Below, one piece after another: positions 32,372 to 42,487 of a DNA stretch of 64,000 bases. The position numbers and the translations under genes were made by a program. A model generated the notes under the pieces. The model was not told where the DNA came from and searched no databases. It was given only the letters and a program-made list of their open reading frames with translations. Origin of the DNA: Ceraceosorus guamensis (taxonomy: Eukaryota; Basidiomycota; Exobasidiomycetes; Ceraceosorales; Ceraceosoraceae). The stretch is from positions 379,544-443,543 of the forward strand of contig NW_020289999.1 in NCBI RefSeq assembly GCF_003144195.1, read 5' to 3'. Position 1 is the stretch's first letter. The number at the start of each line of letters is the position of its first letter.

Positions 32372-35300
32372 ATGATGCAACCGAGGCGTGGAGAGCGCCA
32401 TCCTCCGTCAGCGTGGACTTATGAGCCCAAACATCGTCGCAATTACAGAGGTGAGTGGACGTAGGCCAGCGGAGCGGGTCGCCATGCAGGCGCGTATTCC
32501 CAAGCCCTGCCCCTCTACTGCTCTTGATAGCTTGACTCATCCAGCGTAGTATCGCTCTGTCGCCCATCATGCAGGCTACGTTCCGGATCCCGGAGACGAG
32601 GTGGCGCACGTGCCCGCTGGCATCTCACCAGATCAGCTATGGGAAGGCTTCATTTCGCAGAGGAGACCATGCGTCATCGATGGGCCTATCCAGGATGCCG
32701 AATTCAAAGCTGTCGATTGGGTGAGTAGGCGCCCAACCGCACCACGCCGCCCAGCACGGAGGACGACGGGCGATGCTGACATCGCAAGGCCTGTCCATCA
32801 CAGACTGACTTGGACAGACTCAAGCAGAGAGCTGGGTCCAGCAGAGTCAAGATTGAGCCCATCCATCCTTCCGGCAGATTCGGCACCGCGATGGAGAGAC
32901 AAAAGGTGCCGTTTGGATTGTACCTGGACATGATGCAGGACCCGGAGCTAGCAGGCAGCTACTATCTCACCACCCAGTACGAGAGCGAAGATGGCGAGGA
33001 TAGCCAGGACGAGGAGGATGAGGCAAGCCGAGAGGCAGTAGAGGATGCAACGCGATTGCTAGGAGCAAAGTCTAGCAATGATGAGCGAGCCGGCAGGCTC
33101 AAACGGCCCAGGTCGGCCAGTGCTGAGTCAGAGCGTGATAGTGATGTCGACCATCGGCCGACCAAAGTGCGCAATCGCACAGATTCTGTCCCCGCCAGGC
33201 GGACATCGCACACCTCAGCTTCGTCAGCACTTCAGACCTTGTCACCTGCCTCCGAGACCTCGTCGAGCTCAAGCTCGTCTGCGCCGACCTCTTACACTGC
33301 GGATGAATCCGTCGAAGACTTGGATCCGCCCTTGCCACCTCCAATGTCCGCACTGGCCGGTGGTCTACCACTGCCTGTACCCAAGATCTTGGGAGGGCTG
33401 GTCTTGCAGCAGTGCAACATGTGGATGGGCGCTTGTACTAAGCCAAAAAGTTCTGGGCTGCATCATGACCATCACGATAATCTCTACATGCTAGTGAGTC
33501 GAACACGCGCAACACGACCGCTATAATGCTGCATGCTTGATGCAGGCTTGCTGATGCGAGTCTTGGCCGCCGGCAGCTCTCGGGTAGGAAGCGCTTTTTG
33601 CTCTGGCCACCTATTGCACACTTTTGGCTGCAACCAAGGGGTCGCCTAGAGGGCATGCACCAGAACGGTCTGTTGACATACGTGCCTCGCGGCGAGCTGC
33701 CAAGCTGGCATGCTGCCTCCAACAGACAACAGCTTCGCGCTGATGGCTTGCCAGAAGCGGAATCTGCTCACTGGAGGATCAAAGCGCGTGAAAGAGCGCT
33801 TGAAGAGGCAAATGACAGAGCAGCGCAATTGTCTGGCGAAGCGCACAGACCGGCGAGCAGACGCAAGGGAAAGGGCAAACAGACCCCTGAGCAGGTATTG
33901 GCGATGGAGCGACTTGCTGCTGCGAGGTTGCATCAGGAGTACATTCGACATCTAGAAAGCGGCGACAGCTTTGTGAGCAGAGAGGATGAGAGGGACATGG
34001 AAAGCGATCTGGAGGAAGACGAGGTGGTTTCGCAGATTATATCGCCGACGGTCGCTAGGCGGGCCTTGGCAGCGCGTGCTGACGCGGAACTGGATGATGC
34101 AAGTGATGACGACGGAGGAGAGCACCTACTTGCGCAAGCTGCGCGTCTCGGAGCGCAAGAGAATATCGAGAAGATGCACTACGACGCAATAGCCGTCCCT
34201 TTCATTGCGCATGCTCTGGCACCAGCGGAGGAGCGCATTGGTCTGCCTCCTCTTATCCCACAGGAGGTCAGAAAATCGGACGGGACACGAGACGACTCTT
34301 CAGATATATCAGACGCATCGATAGATCAACGAGAGCTCAACGCAGCCTTCTTGGAACCGTTGCTCGAAGCAGTTCGTCGCGCTGGCAACAATGCTTTGGA
34401 TCTTGACACTGCAATGATAGCCATTAGACAAGGCTATCAAGCAGTAGGACTCAGTGCCGAGGGGCTTGCGCTAGAGGACGTCAGCGACGAGTCGGGATCG
34501 GATGACGGCGCCTCCCAGATGTCTGAACGTAGGCGCTGCCGCTCCTCGCCACTCCGCATTCCGCCGGGCATGCTTCCAGGCGGGCTATTAGGGCGACCCG
34601 ATGGGACTGGTGGCGATGAAGAACACGAATTTGAGGAGTATGACGACTATCTCGCTGAGGCACAAGAAACCGTCCATCCACGAGACATTGAAGCCATGCT
34701 TGGAAGGGAGCTAGGCTCGGGACCTGAGCAGGGCCTCCTCGATGCGGACGACTTAGATGATACAGCGCTCGAGCAAGCGCTGTTTGCGGAAGTGCAAGCT
34801 CGCCCTGAACGACGCGAAGCTCTCGTTGCCAGAATACACGAGATAGCCACCGAGCAATCGGCGAGTGTTGCTGAGTCCCGTTCAGATCCAGGAAGCTCGG
34901 AAGGGGAAAGTGAGGAGTCTGAGATAGGCTATGACATCGCAGAAGAAGGGGATGATGAAGGTGCTGTGTTGGGCATAGCGTCAGAGCAGCAAGACGCGAT
35001 CAGGGAGCAGCACCTTGTCCAGCAGCTCAAGTATGGGCTTGCGAAGTCCGACTTTGCTTTCCTGGACGAGGTCATGGACGATGCGCAAGCTTTCTGCATT
35101 GCACGGACTTCTGCGCGGCTGCCTATTACGGACGATCTGCGTATCTTGGTTGCTGCGGTGCTGCAGATAGGCGCGATGGCGGATGCCACTGATGAAGACG
35201 AAAGGGGGGCAGAGACTACATCCGAAGCGTCTGCCGAGTCAGACGACGACTTGCGAAATGGACCCAACAGCTTCAGCTCTATAGATCCGGGCGCTCTTCA

Positions 35301-35889
35301 CGCATACTTTGGAATTCCCGATGACCCAAAGGGAGTAGTCTCACCTTCAAACGTACCTCCTGAGGCGCTGGGTCCAAGAGCTGGCTGTCCGGCCCCCCTC
35401 GTTGTCGACTTGAAGCCAGGTCAGATGCTATATCTGCCCGTCAGCTGGTGGCATGAAGTTACAAGCTGGTCTGACGAGGTATCAAACGAGTCGACAGACG
35501 CGCCGAGTGGAGATGGCCAGGATGACGAACGACGCATCGTGCCGCATCAAGCCGTCTCATGGTGGGTTCATCCCCCTACTGCACTGAAAGAAGGGATCGC
35601 TATGCCACCTCTTTGGACCGACGAGACGCAAGATGCAGGCGCTACAGATCACAAGGAGGCGGACGGCAAGGCCACCGGTGGTGCGGGATCTGCAGGAGCG
35701 GCACAAGCTAGCAATGCGCCATCACCTGCAAGCAGGACGGTCGGGACTTCAGCACAACCATATGTGGACTTTGAAGTGTGGGATGAGATCAGACGAGCCG
35801 TAAATGCCCTCATCAAGAAATCTCGCGCAGACGCCGAAAGAGAGGCGATCAGGGCGAAAGCGGAAGACGAAGAAGACGTTGTGTTCTAG
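32372..35889 (+). CDS. JmjC/cupin-8 Fe(II)/2-oxoglutarate oxygenase with giant acidic insertion
   Basis: Exons 32372-32450, 32575-32720, 32804-33493 and 33577-35889 give 1075 aa. N-terminal ISPDQLWEGFISQRRPCVID is the typical entry to JmjC/cupin-8 domains. The iron site shows HHDHHDNLYMLLSGRKRFLL (His-x-Asp, residues about 295-297), and the distal His lies in MLYLPVSWWHEVTSW at residue 931. In ordinary family members these ligands are under about 120 residues apart; here about 630 intervene, rich in Glu/Asp/Ser and predicted disordered. The conserved fold resumes at SFSSIDPGALHAYFGIP. A second acidic segment precedes the iron site at residues about 125-155. Family members hydroxylate or demethylate proteins (JMJD7-like and relatives); the substrate is unknown. 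No subcellular signal is evident. The gene ends 144 bp from a second 2OG oxygenase on the other strand. Confidence 0.85.
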
Positions 35890-36033
35890 CTTTGTTGACA
35901 TGTTTCGCCATTTTTTGCTGCCTGAAGCGATGTCACTTTCCATTCCATGCACAATGTCTTCGACAAGGCAGTCCGCATCAAATTGCAAGCCCGACGTGTT
36001 ACCAGTGTTGTTACAGATGAGAGACGTGGGCGA

Positions 36034-37498
36034 CTAAGATGCAGTAGGAGGAACTACGTCTCGATGCCATCGATCCACGACTTGAGCTGCGAGGGACGTT
36101 TGCAAGTGTTCACAACGTTAGAGAGCCAGATCGGGCAACACCTTACGGGGGCATCGCCGCTTCGCACTCACAATGACTTCGCGTAATGCCTCGCCAAGCG
36201 AGCTCACCGAACGGCTCCTCTTCGCCACCCCACAAATCTCCTCGTGGGACGTCGCTCTTGACGTCGTCGCCGCCTCTGGCTGCTTTGGCAGCTTCGAAAG
36301 CGGCTCTGAACTGAGGAGAGAGCGAGTCTAGAGGTAGCGGTCGTACTACTTTGGATAGCGCGGGCATGCTGAAGAAGGGAGCCTTTTGAACGTGTATCAA
36401 AAGGGCCTGGTCAGTCATCGCTTGAATCAAGTATGTATCCATCTCGAAGAGCGCAGCACTCACCGAGAGGCGTTCGCCCACGGTGGGATCTGCGAAGACG
36501 CGATGGGTCGCTGCTACTAGAAGCCCTCGCGTCACTCGCTCGATCTGTTGACCGGCATTCACGATGATTGCGCCAGTCCTGTGCGGCACGTCCACCCAGT
36601 CTCCCGATGCTAGTTGGACTTGCAGTCCTTTGGCTGGCATCGTGGCGAGCAGAGTTAACCAGCCTCCGTCTTTGTGCGCTCCTGCGACGGTGCAGGGGTG
36701 GCAGCATGTGAGCACAGACCGTTCCCACAGGGCAGATTTGCGAAACACGACTTCGAAACTGAGATGGCGCTCACCTACTCCCTGATCACCGCCGCCTCGG
36801 GCATTTGGATACCTGATGGTCTTCATTCTGAAGTACGAATCGTCCTGCTCGCTCTTCATGAACTGGTGCAGAGCATTCTGTGGCGCTCCGAGGGCAAGCT
36901 CGAGAGCGGTTGTGAGCTGATCGGACAGCTCTTGAGCTCTCCTCGTGTACTGCAGGATGACGGACTGATGGCCAGGAAGGACGTGGTCTGGGAGGAACTG
37001 ATTGGGGCCCAACAGGCGATGAGGCGCAAACTCCGCCTTGGGTCTACCTTCAACCTGAGGTCCATAGTCGATCTGGTCTCTCTGATCCGCTTTGCCCTGC
37101 GTTTGCTCCTCATACAGGGGAGAGTAGCCCCTAAAGTGCGGCGAGTCCACCATGAGGATCTGACTCCGTTCTGATTCGGGCGACGCGAAGACGGCTGCCG
37201 TTACGCGGAAAAGCTCTTCCCTGAGCGACTCGAGGGGAGAGCCGTCGAGGTAGAAGAAACCAGTGCTGGTCATGCACCGTCTCAGAGATGCCAGGAACAC
37301 CTCCCTCCTGCTTTCGCTTGTTGCTGCACTGCTGCTGGAGCTACTGCTGCCAGCGCTCCAGTCTGACCAGTGCAGAATGTGAGAACCATCATCATGCGTC
37401 TCGAGCGAGCCGGTCGAGAACCAATTCGGCTTCTTTGGCGCTGCGCCGCTTGCTGTAGTGTGCGCAATGGCGCTGCTGAGCTCTGCAACAGGTGCCAT
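36034..37498 (-). CDS. Isopenicillin-N-synthase-type Fe(II)/2OG dioxygenase
   Basis: Model on the minus strand: 37498-36775, 36681-36464, 36406-36172 and 36086-36034, 409 aa. The N-terminal DIOX_N-like part has GFFYLDGSPLESL and HFRGYSPLYEEQTQGKADQ. The catalytic core becomes coherent only after removing the first intron, giving QGVGAHKDGGWLTLLAT with the His244-x-Asp246 ligands. His301 in ATHRVFADP and the 2OG-binding Arg312-Leu-Ser complete the site. A final spliced exon replaces an early stop and yields GITRSHSQVVDRWHRDVV, matching the usual RSHxxV end of fungal members. The 57-nt intron 36463-36407 is a multiple of three and stop-free, so retention would give a 428-aa form; splicing is favoured but not certain. 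Substrate unknown; the family includes biosynthetic and catabolic oxygenases. Confidence 0.85.
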
Positions 37499-37794
37499 GA
37501 TTGTGGATGTCGATGACAATTGGCTGAAGTAATCGGCTGACAACAATCGTGAATGTTGACAAGAAAGACTTGAGGATCTTGAGGAGCAAAGGGCAAGATT
37601 TACCTCAGTGAGCCAGACTGTTGCCTGCGTGAGGCAAAGGGTGCTCATGAGGGGACGTGAGTCTGGCACGCATATGTACGCGCTCCATGCCGGGCGCAGA
37701 CATTGGCGTAAGGTGGAGGTGAATGGCGTGCTATCACGTGCACGCTCAACTTTCTCGCCGCAGGTGTATGCTCATGGTCAACAGCATCGTCTGA

Positions 37795-38098
37795 CTACTC
37801 GCTCATGCCTCTTCGCTTCCTCATGCCCTCCAGCAAGTGCCGAACATTCGACAAGAGTGTATGAATCAAGTATCCACCAATCATAGCTGCGCCGCCGCAA
37901 AGGGCTTTCGTTGCCGTGGTGCGCAAGCTGATAGCCGAGGTCGCATGAATGAGGTCTTGTAGGAATGCGGCCGTGGCCAGAGAGTCGGTCCTCACAGACG
38001 TCACCACTGCTCGTCAGAAATCGTAGCTGAGAAGAGAGCCCCAGCGTTCGTGACTGCAAGCGCTGTCTGTCAACACTGGCCTTCCAGATTGCTCACAT
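37795..38098 (-). CDS. Possible 65-aa protein whose start codon is split by an intron
   Basis: The frame 37990-37795 reads TDSLATAAFLQDLIHATSAI, a hydrophobic stretch (ALCGGAAMIGGYLIHTLL) and a basic end (EGMRKRRGMSE), with codon use like its neighbours, but it has no usable internal start. The only upstream ATG on this strand (38098-38096) overlaps a GTGAGC donor. Splicing AT (38098-38097) to an acceptor ending TGTGAG at 37991 restores ATG and the frame. That acceptor is weaker than CAG sites within the same 106-nt intron. It would be a small membrane protein. Low confidence. Confidence 0.3.
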
Positions 38099-38226
38099 TC
38101 GCCTGCGCTCCGTGGCGCTAGGGACCAAGTTCCTCTCGACTTGGGTGTACAACACGTCTACCAAGCTCGGCTGCGACCCAACAATCCCCAATCGACCTTG
38201 CTCTCGCTTCCCCTGTCACGAACGAG

Positions 38227-40510
38227 ATGCAGCGTTCAGAAGTCTTCAAGGCAACAGCTGGGTCGTGTCGCGTCGTTGCCGATACGAGGGCCACTTATCA
38301 ACAAGCCGCGATCGAGTCGGCACCTCGTGACGCTTTCGTCTCTCCTACAGTGCTGCTCACACTCTCTGTGACGATCCTTCATCCGCCCAGAGCGCACCGT
38401 CGAAGGGCTCGTGCGGCTGCAGACAACGAGGCGTATGATGCTCAAGAGCTCGAGCGGGATACCTTGGAAGCCGGCCCTCGTGTAGAAGCGCTGTCAGCGT
38501 CTGAGCTTGGACCAAGCGGCATTGTGCGAGCGATCAAAGTCTACATCGAGCATGTACGTCGCACACAAGCCCGTTGACGGGCACCTTCTAACGTGAAATG
38601 ATTGCCCCTGGCAGAATGCAGCGGCACTCTGCCTTCGACCATCCGTGGAGCTGGTGCAGGATGAGCCTGGAGACGTGTCCGCGCTACGTCGTCAGGGTTG
38701 TGACAAGGCCCGGGCAGTGACGTGTGCGTCTGCGCTTACATCGCCTTCGCTGGCACTCCTATTGACAGTGCCCGGTCGCCTCTCCTTAGTGAAGCTCAGC
38801 TCGGCAGCACCACAGTGGGCAAGCGACACAACACAGAGCTTCCTCACGTCAGCCGACACGCATATTACGTGGAACGGACCACGACGAAGGAGACCTGATC
38901 GAGGTGAGCGGGCTACGTAACGCTGGCTACAAACAGGCATGCTCACCTTGCTGTGGTTGAAGACCTGAAGCAGAGCCTTTGCCGGCCCACGCTGGGCCCA
39001 GTGGACGCAAGCGCAATTCATAGACTGCTCGAGCAGGTGCTGCTTCGTTTCGTGTCGGCTTGTCCGAGTGGCAGATTTTGCGCGCCGTACATTGAGGTGA
39101 GAGTGCCGGGCGTTCGGTAGGTGCGAGGCTTGAAGGCTAAGACCGTCTTTGCCTACCCTCAGCGGCTCGAGACTGTCTTGCCTGCACTGTCATTCGTCGC
39201 GACACCATTCGATCGCTTGGTAGCCAAGGCTAAGGAGCGCAACGAGGATGGACCTCTGTTCCGAGCAATTGCCGTAAGCACGCATCGCCTCCAACGAGGA
39301 GTGCTGAAGACTAACCTGTCATGGTCCATGGTCAGACTCTTAAACAGAACTTGCCGCAAGCGTTCCAGTCTAATGGTGGTCGATCAGCAACCATTCGCGT
39401 TCTGCAGCCTGTTCGTGCAGAAGTGCCCTTCAAACGAACACGCTCACAAGACGCCGGCTCGCGTCATCCAAAGCTCCTTCTCCGCCGAGTGGCCACATGC
39501 AGAGCTTTTCGTCAGACACGCACTGTTCGACGTCCGGCTACGTCACGCAGCCGTTCTAGAGCTCCTCCCAGCTTGGCGCTTGCAGTCATACCTCGCCGTG
39601 ACTCGGCAGCTGCCATTCGCAATGGTCTGTTGGCAGCTTTGCGTAAGAGAGATCATCAAGCCTTTCCGCCGAGCTCTTTCCATGTGAGTAGGCGGTCCTG
39701 CATTTCCCACACGTGGTACGTGTACGAATTGATGCAGGCAGATCGACCCGCATACCTCCTTTCAAGCTTCGTTTGCGCCGCCCGAGACTTGGCAGCGAAC
39801 CATCAGTGCGCTCGTCACCTCCGGTCGCGCAACATCAGGAACAGGACGGAGGAGATATCGTCGATGACCTGCACTCAAAACAGGCACCCTCACATCAAAA
39901 TATCGTCCCAAACGAGCCCGTTCGAGTTCGACAGACACAGTGTAGCTCGGAGGATGCAGATGCAGATGCCTTGCCAGATCGATTGGAGCCCCTGCCAACC
40001 CGACGTCGAGGACGAGAGCCCGAAACCAGGATCAACAATCGCGACGGCGCAGCCTTCACAGGTACGAGCACCAATGGAGATTTGGATTTGACTTTCAGGG
40101 AGACGAATACAAACGTATCGCTGCCTTGCGCAGCAGCGTATGCCTCAGGCCAACTTGTAGCTTCGCCCGAAGCTGAGGCTGACGATCAGGAGGACACTGT
40201 GCTTCTTGTGGAGATCGAGCTTGACGAAGACCAGCTCAGTCAGTGCTATCCACCAGCCGTGGATTCGGCATGGGAGATAAATTTGACAAATGCCGAACAG
40301 GCGGAGGTCAAAGACACCATCTTGCACATCTATGCTGACGATGACGACATCGACTACGATGCGCATGGATTACATCTTCAGGATCCTCGGTGCGAGGGAA
40401 GTACAGAGGATGGGGAATGCGAAAGCGAGGAGGTTGCGATGGACATCGGCGAGCTTGATGGGTCAATCGATCTGCTCGATGAGTGTATCTTGCTACTGAT
40501 GGACGAGTAA
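38227..40510 (+). CDS. Unrecognised multi-exon protein with acidic C-terminus
   Basis: Best partial model: 38227-38553, 38615-38868, 38937-39096, 39163-39273, 39336-39683, then a last exon ending at 40510. Coding quality is clear in THAHLAVVEDLKQSL, IHRLLEQVLLRFVSACPSG and LETVLPALSFVATPFDRLV (helical, hydrophobic heptads). It is also clear in the acidic C-terminal 200 residues (VLLVEIELDEDQLSQCYPP, then many Asp/Glu). The join into the last exon is unresolved: after the CTAAC-type intron 39274-39335, phase 0 leads into a frame that soon stops, whereas the acidic exon is in another frame. Retaining that intron would fix the phase. No domain is recognised. An adaptor or regulatory subunit is a guess; function not assigned. 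Confidence 0.5.
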
Positions 40511-40697
40511 AGAATGAAGAGCGATCTCGCAGATCATCGAAGCTTGGACGGCGCGCTTTGATTGACAGCATGCGCGCACATCAGATTTGGCTGCGAGGTG
40601 CCTTCGCAATCATATCCCCTATTCTTTGGTGTGCCGGATGTGCGGCAGAAGTCAATTTGACATATGTTGAAAGCGAATCACCCTTTCCCTTCACATT

Positions 40698-41803
40698 TTA
40701 TGGAGAGGGCGAGCGAGGGTCTCTGGTGGACGCAGAAGCCGTCGAACCTCTGCGATGACGTTTGCGATCAGGTGGAGCACTTCGACTGGATGAGCGTGAG
40801 CGCGAGGAATCGCTATCGAAGCTTCTCGAGCGTCGTCTAGGCTCGACGTAAGGAGATCTGGAGTACGAACGATCTCTGCCAGATCGCAGAGACGCCGATC
40901 GACGATCGTTTCTTTTTCGTTCGGGACTGCGACTGACTGAGCGAGATCGACTGGATGTTGATGAAAACGATCCGGACTCGGATCTTGAGCCAGATCGAGA
41001 CCGAGATCGACCAGGGGTGCTCATACTCTCATAAGAGCTCCTTCTTCGCCTTTTGCTCCTCGACTGCTGCCTTGCCGAATCCGAATCAGAGTCGCTGGAG
41101 TCTGAACTTCGAGATCGGCTGGATAGGGATGCGGATCTCCTGCGCGACTTTCTTTTGCTCGATCGATCGCGTGAGAAAGAGGATCTGGATGAGGATGAAG
41201 AGTGAGAAGATGAACCTGATGAAGAGACGGAGCTGGAACGAGCTCTCCTGGATTTGCGCGGTGGAGGGGTGGTCGAACGCTCCTTGGCTGGATCAGCACG
41301 CGCACGAGCTGCGGCTCTTGCGGCCAGAATGGCATCCGCAGTGCCCGAGCTGTGTGCATCGCGGAGAGAAAAAGGGAGCGCATTCAGTCAGCTCTTGGAT
41401 TCCTGTAGCATTGTGACATCCTTCAAACCACTTACGGATTTGCTTCTGGAGGGGGTTTCACGTCGGCCGTGCTTCTGAGCTTCTTTTGAATCTTGGGATC
41501 CAGAAACGCTTGAGACCTCGTAGGTCTTGCTATGTAAGGTCTTGCATTCTTGCACTCGAACGTGGCTGTGAGACGGTCGAGAGAGTCATTGGGAAGAGGG
41601 ATACCGCGAAGGTGTTATTTCTGCCCCTCGAACCTGCACTTCTGATGTACGCGGATGATCCCTCGCACCACGACGATGCAAAGCAAAGACTCACCGTGAC
41701 CAGGCTGAAGACACTTTTGACACTTCCTTCCCGCTGTGCTTCCACTTCCACCGCTGCTGCTGCCTCCTCCGCCCGCCTTACTACCGATCCTGGAAGGAAA
41801 CAT
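40698..41803 (-). CDS. ZCCHC10-like zinc-knuckle protein with Arg/Ser-rich tail
   Basis: Exons on the minus strand, 41803-41695, 41565-41436 and 41349-40698, give 296 aa. The zinc knuckle straddles the first intron: CQKCLQPGH joined to ATFEC makes a perfect C-x2-C-x4-H-x4-C, followed by KNARPYIARPTRSQAFLDPK. This matches the ZCCHC10 pattern of a knuckle plus a short basic motif. The C-terminal two thirds is an RS-type domain with SRSRS and SSDSDS repeats and basic clusters (KRRRRSS), suggesting a nuclear, splicing-associated RNA-binding protein. That role is inferred from composition. It converges with the acidic protein gene 188 bp away. Confidence 0.85.
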
Positions 41804-42487
41804 GGCACATGTAGAGCAGCAGTAAAGTCACAGTGATAGGCGTGCTTTCTTCCGACGGCACGTCTGGCTGATACTTCAAAAGACTGTCGTTCTCTGCTGA
41901 AGATTCGCAGGGATGGGCGAGGAGCACTTGTGTATGGAAGGCCTTTTTGGTGTTTGAGAAGAGTATGACCAATCAAGCTTAGCTCGTGTTGGGCGATCGC
42001 GTCGCAGATCGAGTCGTGACTTCACGATTCACGATTGTGATTGGTGATTGGAATTCACGATCAGGATTCAAATTCTGGTTGAACCTGAGTCAAGACAGCA
42101 AGAGTCGCGTGACGATTCGTGATGTCGAAGCGCGCGCTCGCGCTCGCGCAGCCCGACTCCACATGCAATCACATCACGTGAAGCAAGTCACGCGAAGCTG
42201 CTCCCTCGCGATCCATCCACCTCCTGATGCATCTCGCAGCTGGGCATGTGGCGGTGGAGGCTACTCCCACCCGCGTCCAGCGCCTCATAGTAGTGATAGC
42301 ATAGATTATCCTACCGGGTCGAAGCGCGCGCAACTTTGATTCGATTTATCATCACCTGTCCGCAGTCGACAGAACGAGAGTCAAGGCCTCTGCTGGCTGA
42401 TGAAAGCAGGCGGAGCAAGCTGTCACTAAGCACTCGGTACTGTGAAGAGCACAAGCACCATTGCATCGACTCGGACACGCGCGGAAG
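41804..42487. other. Divergent spacer with direct-repeat motifs
   Basis: Promoters for ZCCHC10-like and prenylcysteine lyase genes are expected here. Positions 42010-42110 hold tandem ACGATTCACGATT/GGAATTCACGAT motifs, part of the spacer motif family. No gene is supported. Confidence 0.55.

Noticed and set aside
38092-38215. Minus-strand stretch reading GRLGIVGSQPSLVDVLYTQ that could be an exon
   Set aside because: It has an acceptor and donor but no start exon, overlaps the leader of the rightward gene and does not join downstream frames in phase.
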